Notes: a model not told the origin generated them from the letters alone. DNA of 64,000 nt from Paraburkholderia sp041321145 (GCF_041321145.1 NZ_JBGGWA010000006.1:372001-436000); one strand, 5' to 3'. Numbered from the stretch's first letter, positions 26,537-35,852 are shown. Numbers and translations are program-made.

Positions 26537-28027
26537 TCAAGGCCGCAAATCGATCAGCACGCTCTTGAAGCGCAGGTTCGCCTCGTAGGCCTCGTGGCCG
26601 AGGTCCTTGCCGACGCCGGAGCGCTTGTAGCCGCCCGTGGGGATCATGAAATCGGAGGTGCGCCCGTAGCGATTGACCCAGACCGTCCCCGCTTCAAGGC
26701 CGCGCACGAAACGCAGTGCCCGGCCAAGGTCGGCTGTATGCACGCCGGCGGCGAGGCCGTACTCGGGATGCTGGGCGAGCGCGAGCGCCTCTTCCTCGGT
26801 GTCGAAGGTTTGCAGCGTCAGCACCGGACCGAATATTTCTTCGCGCACGGCTTCGGAGTGGGCGGTGACGTCGGTGAGCAGCGTTGGGGTGTAGAACACG
26901 CCGGCGACACCGCCGTCGGCCCGCACGCCGCCATGGCGCAGCGTCGCGCCCGCATCCAGCGTGCGCCCGACGATCCCTTCGATACGCGCCGCCTGCGGCT
27001 CGGAGATGATCGGCGAGAGTGTCGTACCGGCGGCCCACGTCGCGCCGGGTTTCAACTCGGCAAAAATCTTGCCGATGCGATCGGCTAGTGGCTCCGCAAG
27101 GCTGCGCTCGACCAGCAGACGCGAGCCCGCCACGCACACCTGGCCGGCATTGCCCGTGATGGCGCCGGCGATCCGGCGCGCCACATCGTCAAGACGGCGC
27201 GCGTCGGCGAAAACGATTTGCGGGCTTTTGCCACCCAGTTCGAGCGTGACCGGCTTGGTGCCGCTATTGGCGCAGGCCGCCATGATCGCGGCGCCCGTCC
27301 GCGTGGAGCCGGTGAAAGTCACCTTGCTGATCTTTGGATGGCGCACCAGTTCGTCACCGGTGACACGGCCATCGCCCTGAATCACGTTGAAGATGCCGGC
27401 CGGCACGCCCGCCTGCACGGCCAGTTCGGCGAGCCGCAACACCGAGAACGGCGTCATCTCGGAAGGCTTCAGCACAACTGCGTTACCCGCCGCCAGTGCG
27501 GGTGCAATCTTCCAGGACGCCATCACAAGCGGGAAATTCCACGGCGCGATCGCACCGATCACCCCGTAGGGTTCGGCGATCGTCATGCCGAGATGATCGT
27601 GATCGGTGGCCGCCACGTCGCCGCCCAGCTTGTCGGCGAATTCGGCGTAGAAGCGGATGCCCTCGGCGGTGAACGGCACGTCCCAGCCGATTGCCTGAGC
27701 GATCGGACGTGTCGAGCCGAGCGCTTCCAGACGGCCTAGCGCGGGCGCATCGGCTTCGACCAGATCGGCGAACCGGCGCAGAATCTTTGCGCGTTCGCGC
27801 GGCGCCATGCGCGCCCAGCCGCTGCTTCTGAAAGCCTGCCAGGCGTTCTCGACTGCGCGATCCACCCTCTCGGCGTCGGCGAGCGGCACGGATGCGTAGA
27901 TCACGCCGTCCGAGGGGCGCGCGACCTCGATGCGGCGTTCGCCGCCCCGCATGTCAGCATCTACATACTCGCCGCCGATGAAATGCCCGCTGCGAATCGC
28001 GACGTCGTCCGGATTGAAGCTATCCAT
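26537..28027 (-). CDS. NAD(P)-dependent aldehyde dehydrogenase
   Basis: A 496-residue aldehyde dehydrogenase. The cofactor-binding FTGSTRTG, the general-base glutamate in LELGGKSP and the catalytic cysteine in NAGQVCVAGSR are all present, and the length is standard. Close families are betaine-aldehyde and gamma-glutamyl-aminobutyraldehyde dehydrogenases. That would fit oxidation of an aldehyde made by the PuuB-like oxidase downstream. The ATG at 28027 follows AGGAAA. It is separated from the HAD gene by 304 bases, so it may have its own transcript. It is divergent from the GNAT gene. Confidence 0.9.
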   Translation of the reverse strand: MDSFNPDDVAIRSGHFIGGEYVDADMRGGERRIEVARPSDGVIYASVPLADAERVDRAVENAWQAFRSSGWARMAPRERAKILRRFADLVEADAPALGRLEALGSTRPIAQAIGWDVPFTAEGIRFYAEFADKLGGDVAATDHDHLGMTIAEPYGVIGAIAPWNFPLVMASWKIAPALAAGNAVVLKPSEMTPFSVLRLAELAVQAGVPAGIFNVIQGDGRVTGDELVRHPKISKVTFTGSTRTGAAIMAACANSGTKPVTLELGGKSPQIVFADARRLDDVARRIAGAITGNAGQVCVAGSRLLVERSLAEPLADRIGKIFAELKPGATWAAGTTLSPIISEPQAARIEGIVGRTLDAGATLRHGGVRADGGVAGVFYTPTLLTDVTAHSEAVREEIFGPVLTLQTFDTEEEALALAQHPEYGLAAGVHTADLGRALRFVRGLEAGTVWVNRYGRTSDFMIPTGGYKRSGVGKDLGHEAYEANLRFKSVLIDLRP

Positions 28028-28189
28028 AAGAAAGGTTTCCTGTGTGACTGGCTGGGGGTCCCTCGCGGCGCGTCTTTACAACGCCGCCGCCATGACAAAA
28101 TCGTAGAGCCGCGGGCGTGGCATATGTCGCCGACAAAAATCCCCGCGCAGCAGAACACGCTTGTAATGCGTGCCCAGACTGGGCGTTTT

Positions 28190-28206
28190 GCATCGATTTG
28201 CGATGC
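28190..28206. promoter_or_regulatory. Candidate operator in the divergent aldehyde dehydrogenase / GNAT region
   Basis: GCATCG and CGATGC arms around a 5-base centre form a 17-base palindrome about 100 bases from the GNAT start and 160 from the dehydrogenase start. A weaker Lrp-box-like string (CAGCAGAACACGCT, near 28148) lies close by. No regulator can be assigned with confidence. Confidence 0.35.
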
Positions 28207-28306
28207 GGCCCTTTCGAGCGCACCGGATAAAAAGATCGTCCTAGTCACACCGCGCACCGGATGACACAGTGACGGCGTAAGTCTTTAGTCATTCAGGGAG
28301 TACGGC

Positions 28307-29182
28307 GTGTCCGATTCGATTACCTATAGACGCTTCACCCACGACGACGTCGCCGCCGCCCACGCGCTAACGGTTGAACTCAAATGGCCGCATCGCGCGG
28401 ACGACTGGAGATTCGTCGCGCAGTTGGGTGCCGGCTTCGTCGCGGAGGACGCGAGCGGCGTGATCGGCACGGCTCTGTGCTGGAAATACGGCACCGACCG
28501 GGCTTCGCTCGGGATGGTGATCGTGTCGCCCGCCCAGCAAGGGCGTGGCATCGGCAGAAAACTGATGGATCTGGTGCTGGAAGAACTCGGCAGCCGGGTC
28601 ACGTTTTTGCACGCCACCACCGCGGGCCAGCCGTTGTATGAAAAGCTCGGCTTTCGCACGGCCGGCACGCTGGATCAGCATCAGGGCGCGGCGTTTCAGC
28701 CGCCGCTGGTTTCCTTGCCACCAGGCGAGCGCCTGCGCCCGCTCGGCTCGAACGATACGGCGCGGCTGGTCGAACTGGCCTCGCAGGCGAGCGGCCTGGA
28801 CCGCGGCGAAGTGTTGCCCGCGCTGTTGAGCGCGGCCGATGGTATCGCGCTCGATCGCGACGGCGAACTGGTCGGCTTCGCTCTGTTCCGCCGCTTCGGC
28901 CGGGGTTTTGCGATCGGACCGGTGGTCGCGCCCGCGTCGGAGGATTCGAGCCGCGCCAAGGCGCTGATCAGCCACTGGCTGGCGCTCAACGAAGGCGTGT
29001 TCGTGCGCATCGACACGCCGGGCGAGAGCGGGCTGACCGAATGGCTGGAGCAGATGGGGCTGCCGCGGGTGGATACGGTCGTCAAAATGGTTCGGCATGC
29101 CGCACCGGTGGATCTCGCGGGCGGCGGCGGCAAAGACGCGCCTTATCTGCAATACGGCATCATCAACCAGGCGATCTGCTGA
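28307..29182 (+). CDS. GNAT family N-acetyltransferase (two-domain)
   Basis: A 291-residue acetyltransferase. The first GNAT domain (residues about 5-140) has the acetyl-CoA loop GRGIGRKLMD. A second, weaker GNAT-like domain covers about 150-285. The start is a GTG preceded by CAGGGAG. The next gene begins only 6 bases after its stop, so the two are probably cotranscribed. The substrate may be an amine or amino acid linked to the surrounding nitrogen catabolism, but nothing in the sequence identifies it. Confidence 0.8.
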   Translation: MSDSITYRRFTHDDVAAAHALTVELKWPHRADDWRFVAQLGAGFVAEDASGVIGTALCWKYGTDRASLGMVIVSPAQQGRGIGRKLMDLVLEELGSRVTFLHATTAGQPLYEKLGFRTAGTLDQHQGAAFQPPLVSLPPGERLRPLGSNDTARLVELASQASGLDRGEVLPALLSAADGIALDRDGELVGFALFRRFGRGFAIGPVVAPASEDSSRAKALISHWLALNEGVFVRIDTPGESGLTEWLEQMGLPRVDTVVKMVRHAAPVDLAGGGGKDAPYLQYGIINQAIC

Positions 29183-29188
29183 TCCATC

Positions 29189-30115
29189 ATGGCCTTCCTT
29201 TATAAAGCCGACCCGGCGCGCGGCGCGCAATGGGCGAAACTCTTCGCGCAAAAGGCGCCGGATCTGCCGTTCCATATCTGGCCCGATCTCGGCGATCCGG
29301 CCGAGATCCGCTACCTGGCGGCCTGGCAACCGCCGGAAGATGCCACCCGCAGCTTCCCTAACCTGGAAGTCGTGTTCTCCGTCGGCGCGGGCGTCGACCA
29401 GTTCGACCTGTCGGGCGTACCGGCGCATGTGCCGGTCGTGCGGATGATCGAACCGGGCATTGTTGAAGGGATGGTCGAGTACGTCACGCAGGCTGTGCTG
29501 ACGATTCATCGCGATCTGTTCGACTATGGTCTTCAGCAACAGCAGCAGATTTGGCGTGAACTGCCTCTGAAGCCGGCCAGCGGCCGCCGCATTGGCGTGC
29601 TCGGCCTCGGCGTGCTGGGCACGGCCGTGCTGGAGAAGCTGCGATTATTCGGCTTTGCATGCGCGGGCTGGAGCCGTTCACTGCGTGAGATCGAGGGCGT
29701 GGATTGTTATGCGGGTGAAGGCGCGTTGGACGAATTTCTCGCCCGCACCGACATCCTGATCTGTCTGCTGCCCCTGACGCCTGCCACGCGCGGTCTGCTC
29801 GATGCGCAGTTGTTCGCGAAGCTGCCGCGCGGGGCGTCGCTGATTCAAACGGGGCGCGGTCCGCATCTGAATCAGCACGACCTGCTCGCGGCGCTGGACA
29901 GCGGCCACCTGCACAACGCGATCCTCGACGTCACCGATCCCGAGCCGCTGCCCGCCGGGCATCCGTTGTGGATGCATCCGCGCGTACGCATCACGCCGCA
30001 TATCGCCAGCGCGACGCGGCCTGAAAGCGCCGTCGAAGTGGTGCTCGACAATCTGCGCCGCCATCGCGAAGGCCTGCCGATGCTCGGTCAGGTTGACCGG
30101 ACCTTGGGATATTGA
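29189..30115 (+). CDS. ghrA: Glyoxylate/hydroxypyruvate reductase A-like D-2-hydroxyacid dehydrogenase
   Basis: A 308-residue NAD(P)-dependent 2-hydroxyacid dehydrogenase. The Rossmann motif GVLGLGVLG lies at about residues 131-139. Catalytic residues appear in QTGRGPHLNQ (Arg), DVTDPEPLP (Glu) and the terminal ITPHIAS (His). Length and pattern fit GhrA, which reduces glyoxylate and hydroxypyruvate. It begins 6 bases after the GNAT gene and is probably translationally coupled. It may clear glyoxylate or a related 2-oxoacid from neighbouring amine catabolism; that role is inferred. Confidence 0.85.
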   Translation: MAFLYKADPARGAQWAKLFAQKAPDLPFHIWPDLGDPAEIRYLAAWQPPEDATRSFPNLEVVFSVGAGVDQFDLSGVPAHVPVVRMIEPGIVEGMVEYVTQAVLTIHRDLFDYGLQQQQQIWRELPLKPASGRRIGVLGLGVLGTAVLEKLRLFGFACAGWSRSLREIEGVDCYAGEGALDEFLARTDILICLLPLTPATRGLLDAQLFAKLPRGASLIQTGRGPHLNQHDLLAALDSGHLHNAILDVTDPEPLPAGHPLWMHPRVRITPHIASATRPESAVEVVLDNLRRHREGLPMLGQVDRTLGY

Positions 30116-30163
30116 GCGCGGCGCGGACTAAATTGCCCAGGCGCCGTAGCTTTTCAGCGTCCG

Positions 30164-30178
30164 CAGCAGAAAATGCTA
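30164..30178. promoter_or_regulatory. Lrp-like box upstream of the aminotransferase
   Basis: CAGCAGAAAATGCTA matches 12 of 15 positions of the E. coli Lrp consensus YAGHAWATTWTDCTR. It lies about 120 bases before the aminotransferase ATG. The Lrp/AsnC gene is immediately downstream of that aminotransferase. The same 13-base core recurs before gabD at 48645. Confidence 0.55.
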
Positions 30179-30298
30179 ATGCCATGCATCAAAACGCGTC
30201 GTGCGCGCTTTTCAGGCAATTGTTTAGGTGAGCAGGCAATCGTCGTGGGTCAGTAGTATGGAACGGTCAACAGCCCCTTTCCGCGACGAGAAACCACC

Positions 30299-31696
30299 AT
30301 GCCGATTCATTCGCTCATCGAAGCCGACCGCAAGCATCTGATCCACCCGGTTATCAATTACCGCGCGCACGAAGCCCGCGGTGTCACCATTCTCGAGTCC
30401 GCCAGCGGCGCGTTTCTGCGCGACGCGGCGGGCAACGAATTGCTCGACGCCTTCTCCGGCCTGTGGTGCGTGAATGTGGGCTACGGCCAGCAAAGCATTG
30501 TCGACGTCGCCACCGAGCAAATGAAGAAACTGCCCTACGCGACCGGCTATTTCCATTTCGGCTCGGCGCCGGCGATCGAACTGGCGCAAAAGCTGGTGGA
30601 TGTGTCGCCCGCTTCGCTGCAGCACGTCTATTTCACGCTCGGCGGTTCCGATGCCGTCGACTCCGCGATCCGTTTCATCACGCACTACTTCAACGCCACG
30701 GGCCGTCCGTCGAAGAAGCACATCATCGCGCTGCAACGCGGCTACCACGGCTCGTCGACGATGGGCGCGGGGCTCACCGCGCTGCCCGCATTCCACCGCC
30801 ATTTCGATCTGCCGCTGCCGAACCAGCACCATCTGCCGTCGCCTTACGCGTACCGCAACGATTTCGCCGACGACGCCGCGCTGATCGCCGCCTCGGTGGC
30901 CGCGCTCGAAGCGAAGGTGGCCGAGCTCGGCGCGGATAACGTCGCGGCGTTCTTCTGCGAACCGATTCAAGGCTCGGGCGGTGTGATCGTACCGCCGGTC
31001 GGCTGGTTGAAAGCGATGCGCGAAAGTTGCCGTAAGCTCGGCATTCTGTTCGTCGCCGATGAAGTCATCACCGGCTTCGGCCGCACCGGTCCGCTGTTCG
31101 CCTGCGAGGGCGAAGGCGTCGAGCCGGACATGATGACGGTGGCAAAGGGCTTGACTGCGGGTTATGCGCCAATGGGCGCCGTGCTGATCTCCGACGAAAT
31201 CTATCAAGGCATTGCCGACGGCGACGCCGAAGCGGTTGTCGGCCATGGCCACACGTATTCGGCGCATCCGGTCAGCGCGGCGATCGGTCTCGAAGTGCTG
31301 CGTCTCTATCACGAAGGCGGTCTGCTCGCGAACGGCGTGGCGCGCGCACCGCGTTTTGCCCGCGGCCTCGACGCGTTGCTCGCGCATCCGCTGGTGGGCG
31401 ACTCACGTCACCGCGGCCTGCTCGGCGCGCTCGAACTGGTATCGGATAAAAACAGCAAGGCGGGCTTCGATCCGTCGCTGAAACTGTCCGAACGGATCGC
31501 CGCCGCCGCATATGAAAACCGCCTGATTTTCCGCGCGTTCGGCGACAATATTCTCGGCTTTGCGCCCGCGCTGTCGTACACCGAGGCGGAGTGCGATCTG
31601 ATGTTCGAGCGCCTCGAAAAAACCCTCGACGACGTTCTCGCGCAAGCCGATGTCCGGGCCGCGCTGAAGGTCAAAATTCATGCCACTGCGTGCTAG
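30299..31696 (+). CDS. Class III PLP-dependent aminotransferase (omega-amino acid type)
   Basis: A 465-residue fold-type I, class III aminotransferase. The PLP-phosphate stretch is TLGGSDAVDSA, the ring-binding aspartate is in FVADEVITGFGR (about D254), and the Schiff-base lysine is in AKGLTAGY (about K283). The class transfers a terminal amino group from omega-amino acids or diamines (beta-alanine, GABA, putrescine) to pyruvate or 2-oxoglutarate. The Lrp/AsnC gene follows after 57 bases. A shared Lrp-like box links it to gabD, favouring a GABA- or beta-alanine-like substrate. The specificity is inferred. Confidence 0.88.
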   Translation: MPIHSLIEADRKHLIHPVINYRAHEARGVTILESASGAFLRDAAGNELLDAFSGLWCVNVGYGQQSIVDVATEQMKKLPYATGYFHFGSAPAIELAQKLVDVSPASLQHVYFTLGGSDAVDSAIRFITHYFNATGRPSKKHIIALQRGYHGSSTMGAGLTALPAFHRHFDLPLPNQHHLPSPYAYRNDFADDAALIAASVAALEAKVAELGADNVAAFFCEPIQGSGGVIVPPVGWLKAMRESCRKLGILFVADEVITGFGRTGPLFACEGEGVEPDMMTVAKGLTAGYAPMGAVLISDEIYQGIADGDAEAVVGHGHTYSAHPVSAAIGLEVLRLYHEGGLLANGVARAPRFARGLDALLAHPLVGDSRHRGLLGALELVSDKNSKAGFDPSLKLSERIAAAAYENRLIFRAFGDNILGFAPALSYTEAECDLMFERLEKTLDDVLAQADVRAALKVKIHATAC

Positions 31697-31753
31697 AGTA
31701 GAGGACCCCCTTCGAGACCCTCTTTCACCCATCGCCGGAGCGATAACGTTACG

Positions 31754-32251
31754 ATGAGCAGCGACTGCAAGCTAGACCGGATTGACCTGCGCATACTTTC
31801 ACAGTTGCAGAAGAAAGGCCGCATAACCAACGTCGAGCTTGCCGACGCGGTCGGCCTTTCGCCCAGTCCTTGCCTGATTCGCGTCAAGCGTCTGGAGAAA
31901 GCCGGCTACATCATCGGCTACGGTGCGCAGATTCAACTCGAGAAGCTCGGCGACGTGCAGATCGTGTTCACCGAAGTCACGCTCGCCGATCATCGGCGGG
32001 AAGACTTCATCAAGTTCGTCAATGCGATCAAAGATGTCGACGAAATCGTCGAGTGCCACCTGGCAAGCGGCGGCTACGACTACCTGCTGAAGTTCGTCAC
32101 GCGCAGCGTGAGCCACTATCAAAGCATCGTGGAAGGCCTGCTGGAACGCGATATTGGCATCGAGAAGTACTTCAGCTACGTCATAATCAAGTCGCCGTTC
32201 GTGAAGAGCCATTACCCGCTCGAAACGCTGTTCTCGCAGAACCACAATTAG
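31754..32251 (+). CDS. Lrp/AsnC family transcriptional regulator
   Basis: A 165-residue Lrp/AsnC protein. The N-terminal helix-turn-helix (residues about 8-60, RIDLRILSQLQKKGRITNVELADAV region) is followed by a RAM ligand-binding domain (about 70-150). Length is typical. The GGAG ribosome site precedes the ATG at 31754. It follows the class III aminotransferase, so an amino acid related to that enzyme is the expected effector. Its 3' end overlaps the convergent LysR gene by 4 bases. Candidate sites are the two matching boxes at 30164 and 48644. Confidence 0.9.
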   Translation: MSSDCKLDRIDLRILSQLQKKGRITNVELADAVGLSPSPCLIRVKRLEKAGYIIGYGAQIQLEKLGDVQIVFTEVTLADHRREDFIKFVNAIKDVDEIVECHLASGGYDYLLKFVTRSVSHYQSIVEGLLERDIGIEKYFSYVIIKSPFVKSHYPLETLFSQNHN

Positions 32252-33186
32252 GTTGTCTGCACCGCCGGTGTTTCCGCCGGCGGACTCCATTGCGCGAACT
32301 CCTCGCTCAGAAAGTCGACGCACACCCGCACCTTCGCCGACTGCGCGAGCCGTGCCGGATACACCGCCCACAGGTTCGCCGGTTGCGTGACCTCGGGCAG
32401 AATCTGCTGCAACTGGCCGCTATCCAGCAGCGGCCGCACATCCCACATCGAGCGCAACACGATGCCGCGCCCGGCCAGCGCCCATTGCACCGCCACCTCG
32501 CCGTGATTGGTCGACAGCGGTCCCGTGACCTTGATCGACGCCGCTTCGCCGCGCACCGTCAAACGCCAGAGGCCGAACGGATGGTCGCGCTCCTTGATCG
32601 CGAGACACGCATGCGACGACAGATCGGCGAGTTGCCGCGGCGTGCCATGCCGCGCGAGATAGCCGGGCGACGCACACAGCACGCGATGATTCGACGCGAG
32701 CCTTTTGGCAATCAGATGCGGTGCGATCTCGTCGCCGATGCGGATATCGAGGTCGAAGCCTTCACCGCCCACGTCGACGAGATGATCGAACAGATCGAGC
32801 CGCACGCTCAGTTGCGGATACCGTTCGGAGAAGCGGGCCAGTGCGGGCGCGGCGAAACGGCGGCCAAAGCCGAAGCTGCTGGAGATGCGCAGCTTGCCGC
32901 CGGGAATGCGGCGCGTGGTGGAGACGTCCTCCACCAGTTGATCGACATCGTCGAGAATCTTTTCTGCCCACGTGTAGACGCGCTCGCCCGCCTCGGTAAT
33001 CGCAACGCGCCGCGTGGAACGGTGCAATAAACGCGTACCGAGCGTAGTCTCGAGCACATTGATGCGTTTGCTGACGTACGCCGCGGACACCGATAGTGCC
33101 TCCGCCGCCGCGCTGAAACTCGATTTGCGCGCCACCTCACAAAACACGCGCAAATCGCCGAGATCGGGTGACGGGACGGCATTCAT
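32248..33186 (-). CDS. LysR family regulator, DmlR-like
   Basis: A LysR-type regulator of about 312 residues, with an N-terminal helix-turn-helix (residues about 8-68) and an effector domain. It is divergent from a D-malate dehydrogenase gene, the arrangement of dmlR and dmlA in E. coli, where DmlR activates dmlA on D-malate. The ATG at 33186 gives MNAVPSPDLGDLRVF; a longer frame to 33228 would run over the palindrome in the divergent gap. It converges on the Lrp gene with a 4-base overlap. The assignment as DmlR is by context and similarity of length. Confidence 0.85.
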   Translation of the reverse strand: MNAVPSPDLGDLRVFCEVARKSSFSAAAEALSVSAAYVSKRINVLETTLGTRLLHRSTRRVAITEAGERVYTWAEKILDDVDQLVEDVSTTRRIPGGKLRISSSFGFGRRFAAPALARFSERYPQLSVRLDLFDHLVDVGGEGFDLDIRIGDEIAPHLIAKRLASNHRVLCASPGYLARHGTPRQLADLSSHACLAIKERDHPFGLWRLTVRGEAASIKVTGPLSTNHGEVAVQWALAGRGIVLRSMWDVRPLLDSGQLQQILPEVTQPANLWAVYPARLAQSAKVRVCVDFLSEEFAQWSPPAETPAVQTT

Positions 33187-33210
33187 AGGTCGCTTGATCG
33201 CAAATGAGTT

Positions 33211-33229
33211 TGTACACGAATCGTGCACA
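33211..33229. promoter_or_regulatory. Candidate LysR (DmlR-like) operator
   Basis: TGTACACG-AAT-CGTGCACA is a 19-base palindrome with one mismatch between arms and the T-N11-A geometry of LysR sites. It lies 25 bases upstream of the LysR start and about 100 upstream of dmlA, well placed to control both genes. Confidence 0.6.
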
Positions 33230-33330
33230 GTGGCTTAACTAAAGCGACCATTTTAGGCTTAAACAGCAGGAATAAAATAACCGCTGTCAAATCGTTGAAT
33301 CGTCGAAAGCCCCAACGGAGGAGCAGCAAC

Positions 33331-34413
33331 ATGTCGAAGAAATATCGGATTGCGGTCATACCCGGCGACGGCATTGGTGTCGAAGTGATGCCGGAAGCCA
33401 TTCGCGTGCTGGACGCAGTGAAAAAACGCTTCGGCATCGAGCTGGAGTATCAGCACATTGAATGGGCCAGCTGCGACTACTACGCGAAGCACGGCAAGAT
33501 GATGCCGGACGACTGGAAAACCCAACTGCAATCCGCCGACGCGATTCTGTTCGGCGCAGTCGGCTGGCCCGACACGGTGCCCGACCATATCTCGCTGTGG
33601 GGGTCGTTGCTGAAGTTCCGGCGCGAATTCGATCAGTACATCAACCTGCGCCCGGCCCGGCTCTTCGCCGGCGTGCCTTCGCCGCTCGCGGGCCGCAAAG
33701 CCGGCGACATCGACTTCTGGATCGTGCGCGAGAATACAGAAGGCGAATATTCGTCGGTGGGCGGCGTGATGTTCGAAGGCACGGAGCGTGAATTCGTGCT
33801 GCAGGAATCCGTGTTCACGCGGCACGGCAGCGAGCGCGTGCTGAAGTTCGCCTTCGATCTCGCGCAACGGCGCGAACGCAAAAAGATCACGGTCGCAACG
33901 AAGAGCAACGGCATCGCGATCAGCATGCCGTGGTGGGACAAATGCGCGGCGGGCATCGCGGCGCAGTACCCGGATGTGACGTGGGACAAGCAGCACATCG
34001 ACATTCTCTGCGCGCGCTTCGTGCTGAGCCCGGATCGCTTCGACGTTGTGGTCGCAACCAATCTGTTCGGCGACATCCTGTCCGATCTCGGGCCGGCCTG
34101 CACCGGCACGATCGGCCTCGCGCCTTCCGGCAATCTGAACCCGGAACGCACGTTTCCTTCCCTGTTCGAACCGGTGCACGGCTCGGCGCCTGATATCGCC
34201 GGCAAGAACATTGCCAACCCGATCGCGATGATCTGGTCCGCCGCGATGATGCTCGACTTCCTCGGCAATCACGAGGGCAAGGAACGCGAAGCGCACGACG
34301 CGATTCTCGCGGCGATCGAAGCAACCCTGATCGAAGGCCCGCATACCGGCGACCTTGGCGGCAAGGCGAACACCACCGAAGTCGGCCACGCGATCGCGGC
34401 AAAACTCGCCTGA
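33331..34413 (+). CDS. dmlA: D-malate / tartrate dehydrogenase
   Basis: A 360-residue beta-hydroxyacid oxidative decarboxylase of the isocitrate/isopropylmalate dehydrogenase superfamily. The motifs IPGDGIG, AVGWPDTVPDHISLWG, RENTEGEYSS and SDLGPACTGTIG match E. coli DmlA closely, over the same length. The family converts D-malate to pyruvate and CO2 and also acts on tartrate, with NAD and a divalent metal. The ATG at 33331 follows GGAGGAG; the frame open to 33223 is not coding. It is first in a rightward run with the M14-family gene and divergent from a LysR regulator. Confidence 0.92.
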   Translation: MSKKYRIAVIPGDGIGVEVMPEAIRVLDAVKKRFGIELEYQHIEWASCDYYAKHGKMMPDDWKTQLQSADAILFGAVGWPDTVPDHISLWGSLLKFRREFDQYINLRPARLFAGVPSPLAGRKAGDIDFWIVRENTEGEYSSVGGVMFEGTEREFVLQESVFTRHGSERVLKFAFDLAQRRERKKITVATKSNGIAISMPWWDKCAAGIAAQYPDVTWDKQHIDILCARFVLSPDRFDVVVATNLFGDILSDLGPACTGTIGLAPSGNLNPERTFPSLFEPVHGSAPDIAGKNIANPIAMIWSAAMMLDFLGNHEGKEREAHDAILAAIEATLIEGPHTGDLGGKANTTEVGHAIAAKLA

Positions 34414-34450
34414 CCTTTTCGAACCAATACCTCTCTGAGGACACTCTCGA

Positions 34451-35446
34451 ATGAGCATCGAAGCCTATCCCATCGAAGTCGAATTCCCCGATATTTCGGC
34501 ACACGAGCAATCGTCGTCCGGTATCGCCTACGTCCATACGTTCGACTCGGGCGAGCCGGGACCGCATGTGATGATCAACGCGCTGACGCACGGCAACGAA
34601 GTGTGCGGGGCGATCGTCGTGGACGAATTGCTGCGCCGCGCTCTAAGGCCGCGCCGCGGACGCCTCACGCTTTCCTTTGCGAACGTCGATGCTTATCAGC
34701 ACTTCGATCCGGCGAAGCCCGACGCGGCCCGCTTCGTCGATCAGGACTTCAATCGCGTGTGGACTGCGGCAGTACTCGACGATACGTCGCGCACGTCGAG
34801 CGAATTGGCCCGCGCACGCGAAATGCGACCGGTGATCGACACGGTCGACGCGCTGCTCGATCTGCATTCCATGCACGAAAAGAGCAAGCCGCTGATCGTG
34901 GCAGGACCGCTGCAGAAAGGCATCGCGCTGGCGGTGCGTCTCGGCACACCCGCCACGGTGATCTGCGACGAGGGCCATCCCGAAGGCCGCCGCATGCGCG
35001 ACTACGAAGGCTTTGGCACCGCCGATAGCGCGAAAAACGCGTTGCTGATCGAATGCGGACAGCACTGGGAACATAGCGCGGTAGCCGTGGCGCGCGACAC
35101 GACCGCTCGTTTCCTGCTGCTGGCGGGCGTGATCGACGAAGCCGATCTGCCGGACGGCTGGCTTGCGCCGCTGCCGCCCATTCAGCACATTGTCCGCGTG
35201 ACGCAACCGGTGGTCGCGACCAGCATGGATTTTCGTTTTGCCGCACCCTACACCGGCCTGGAGATTATTCCGGATGCCGGCGCGGTGATCGGCTGGTCGA
35301 ATGGCGAAGCGGTGGTCACGCCTTACGATAACTGCATGCTGGTGATGCCCTCCCTGCGGCAACTGCGTCCAGGCGTCACCGTCGTGCGGCTCGGCAAGAT
35401 CGAACAAACCGTCACGAACACAAATACGAACACGAGCGGCCGATGA
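34451..35446 (+). CDS. Succinylglutamate desuccinylase/aspartoacylase family zinc hydrolase
   Basis: A 331-residue M14-like amidohydrolase. The zinc ligands are visible in THGNE (His and Glu, near residues 50-53) and in LLDLHSMHE (His, near 140). The family removes acyl groups from N-acyl amino acids such as N-succinylglutamate or N-acetylaspartate. It starts 37 bases after dmlA with a GAGGA ribosome site, so the two are probably cotranscribed. The C-terminal tail is Asn/Thr-rich (TNTNTNTSGR) and probably disordered. The link between an acyl-amino-acid hydrolase and D-malate oxidation is not obvious. Confidence 0.82.
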   Translation: MSIEAYPIEVEFPDISAHEQSSSGIAYVHTFDSGEPGPHVMINALTHGNEVCGAIVVDELLRRALRPRRGRLTLSFANVDAYQHFDPAKPDAARFVDQDFNRVWTAAVLDDTSRTSSELARAREMRPVIDTVDALLDLHSMHEKSKPLIVAGPLQKGIALAVRLGTPATVICDEGHPEGRRMRDYEGFGTADSAKNALLIECGQHWEHSAVAVARDTTARFLLLAGVIDEADLPDGWLAPLPPIQHIVRVTQPVVATSMDFRFAAPYTGLEIIPDAGAVIGWSNGEAVVTPYDNCMLVMPSLRQLRPGVTVVRLGKIEQTVTNTNTNTSGR

Positions 35447-35550
35447 ATCGGCGCATGCACATTCAAAAGGTAACGTGAAGATGAAGGTTCAAGCAGGCCG
35501 AAATGATGCACGTCCTCGCGGGACGCGGCCGCTTCACGCCCGATAACAAA

Positions 35551-35573
35551 GAGCGCCGCTCCCACCGGCGCTC
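35551..35573. terminator. GC-rich hairpin after the dmlA-M14 unit
   Basis: GAGCGCCG and CGGCGCTC arms (8 bp, perfect) with a 7-base loop, about 100 bases after the M14-family stop. No T-tract follows on the coding strand, although one is present if read leftwards. It may end or stabilise the upstream transcript. Confidence 0.4.
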
Positions 35574-35761
35574 GTCACCCCACTCCCGGCGCACGCGCTG
35601 CGCCGCGGCATCCGCAGTCATTCCCGCTGTCCCCCGCCATCCCCCAGTACTCCCTGTGTTCCACCCGATTCGATGTGCATCTGCAACATAGTCGGGTAAT
35701 CCCGCGTTGCCCGTCATTGTCAAATTACTTACAGTTCCGCGTGTTCGCACAAAGAAACGTA

Positions 35762-35776
35762 GTTCTATATACGAAC
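35762..35776. promoter_or_regulatory. Palindrome overlapping the putative porin -10 element
   Basis: GTTCTATATACGAAC, a 15-base string with GTTC/GAAC ends, resembles the GTTCG-N5-CG-type sites of IclR-family regulators of aromatic catabolism. No IclR gene is in the window, so this is only a lead. Confidence 0.35.
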
Positions 35777-35852
35777 AAATTCACAAAAATTTTGACGACC
35801 GGGTCGCCTGACTTTCTCGCTGGTCAAGGCAGGTCGAATTGGAGAGCACCTC

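Larger units (their letters stand above)
35447..35852. other. 406-base intergenic region before the porin
   Basis: No gene is supported. A GC-rich perfect hairpin lies at 35551-35573. The right half is unusually AT-rich and has a possible promoter: TTCGCA at 35744-35749 and TATATA at 35766-35771 with a 16-base spacer. A GTTC-N7-GAAC palindrome overlaps the -10 element. This leaves a leader of about 75 bases before the porin ATG. Confidence 0.45.
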
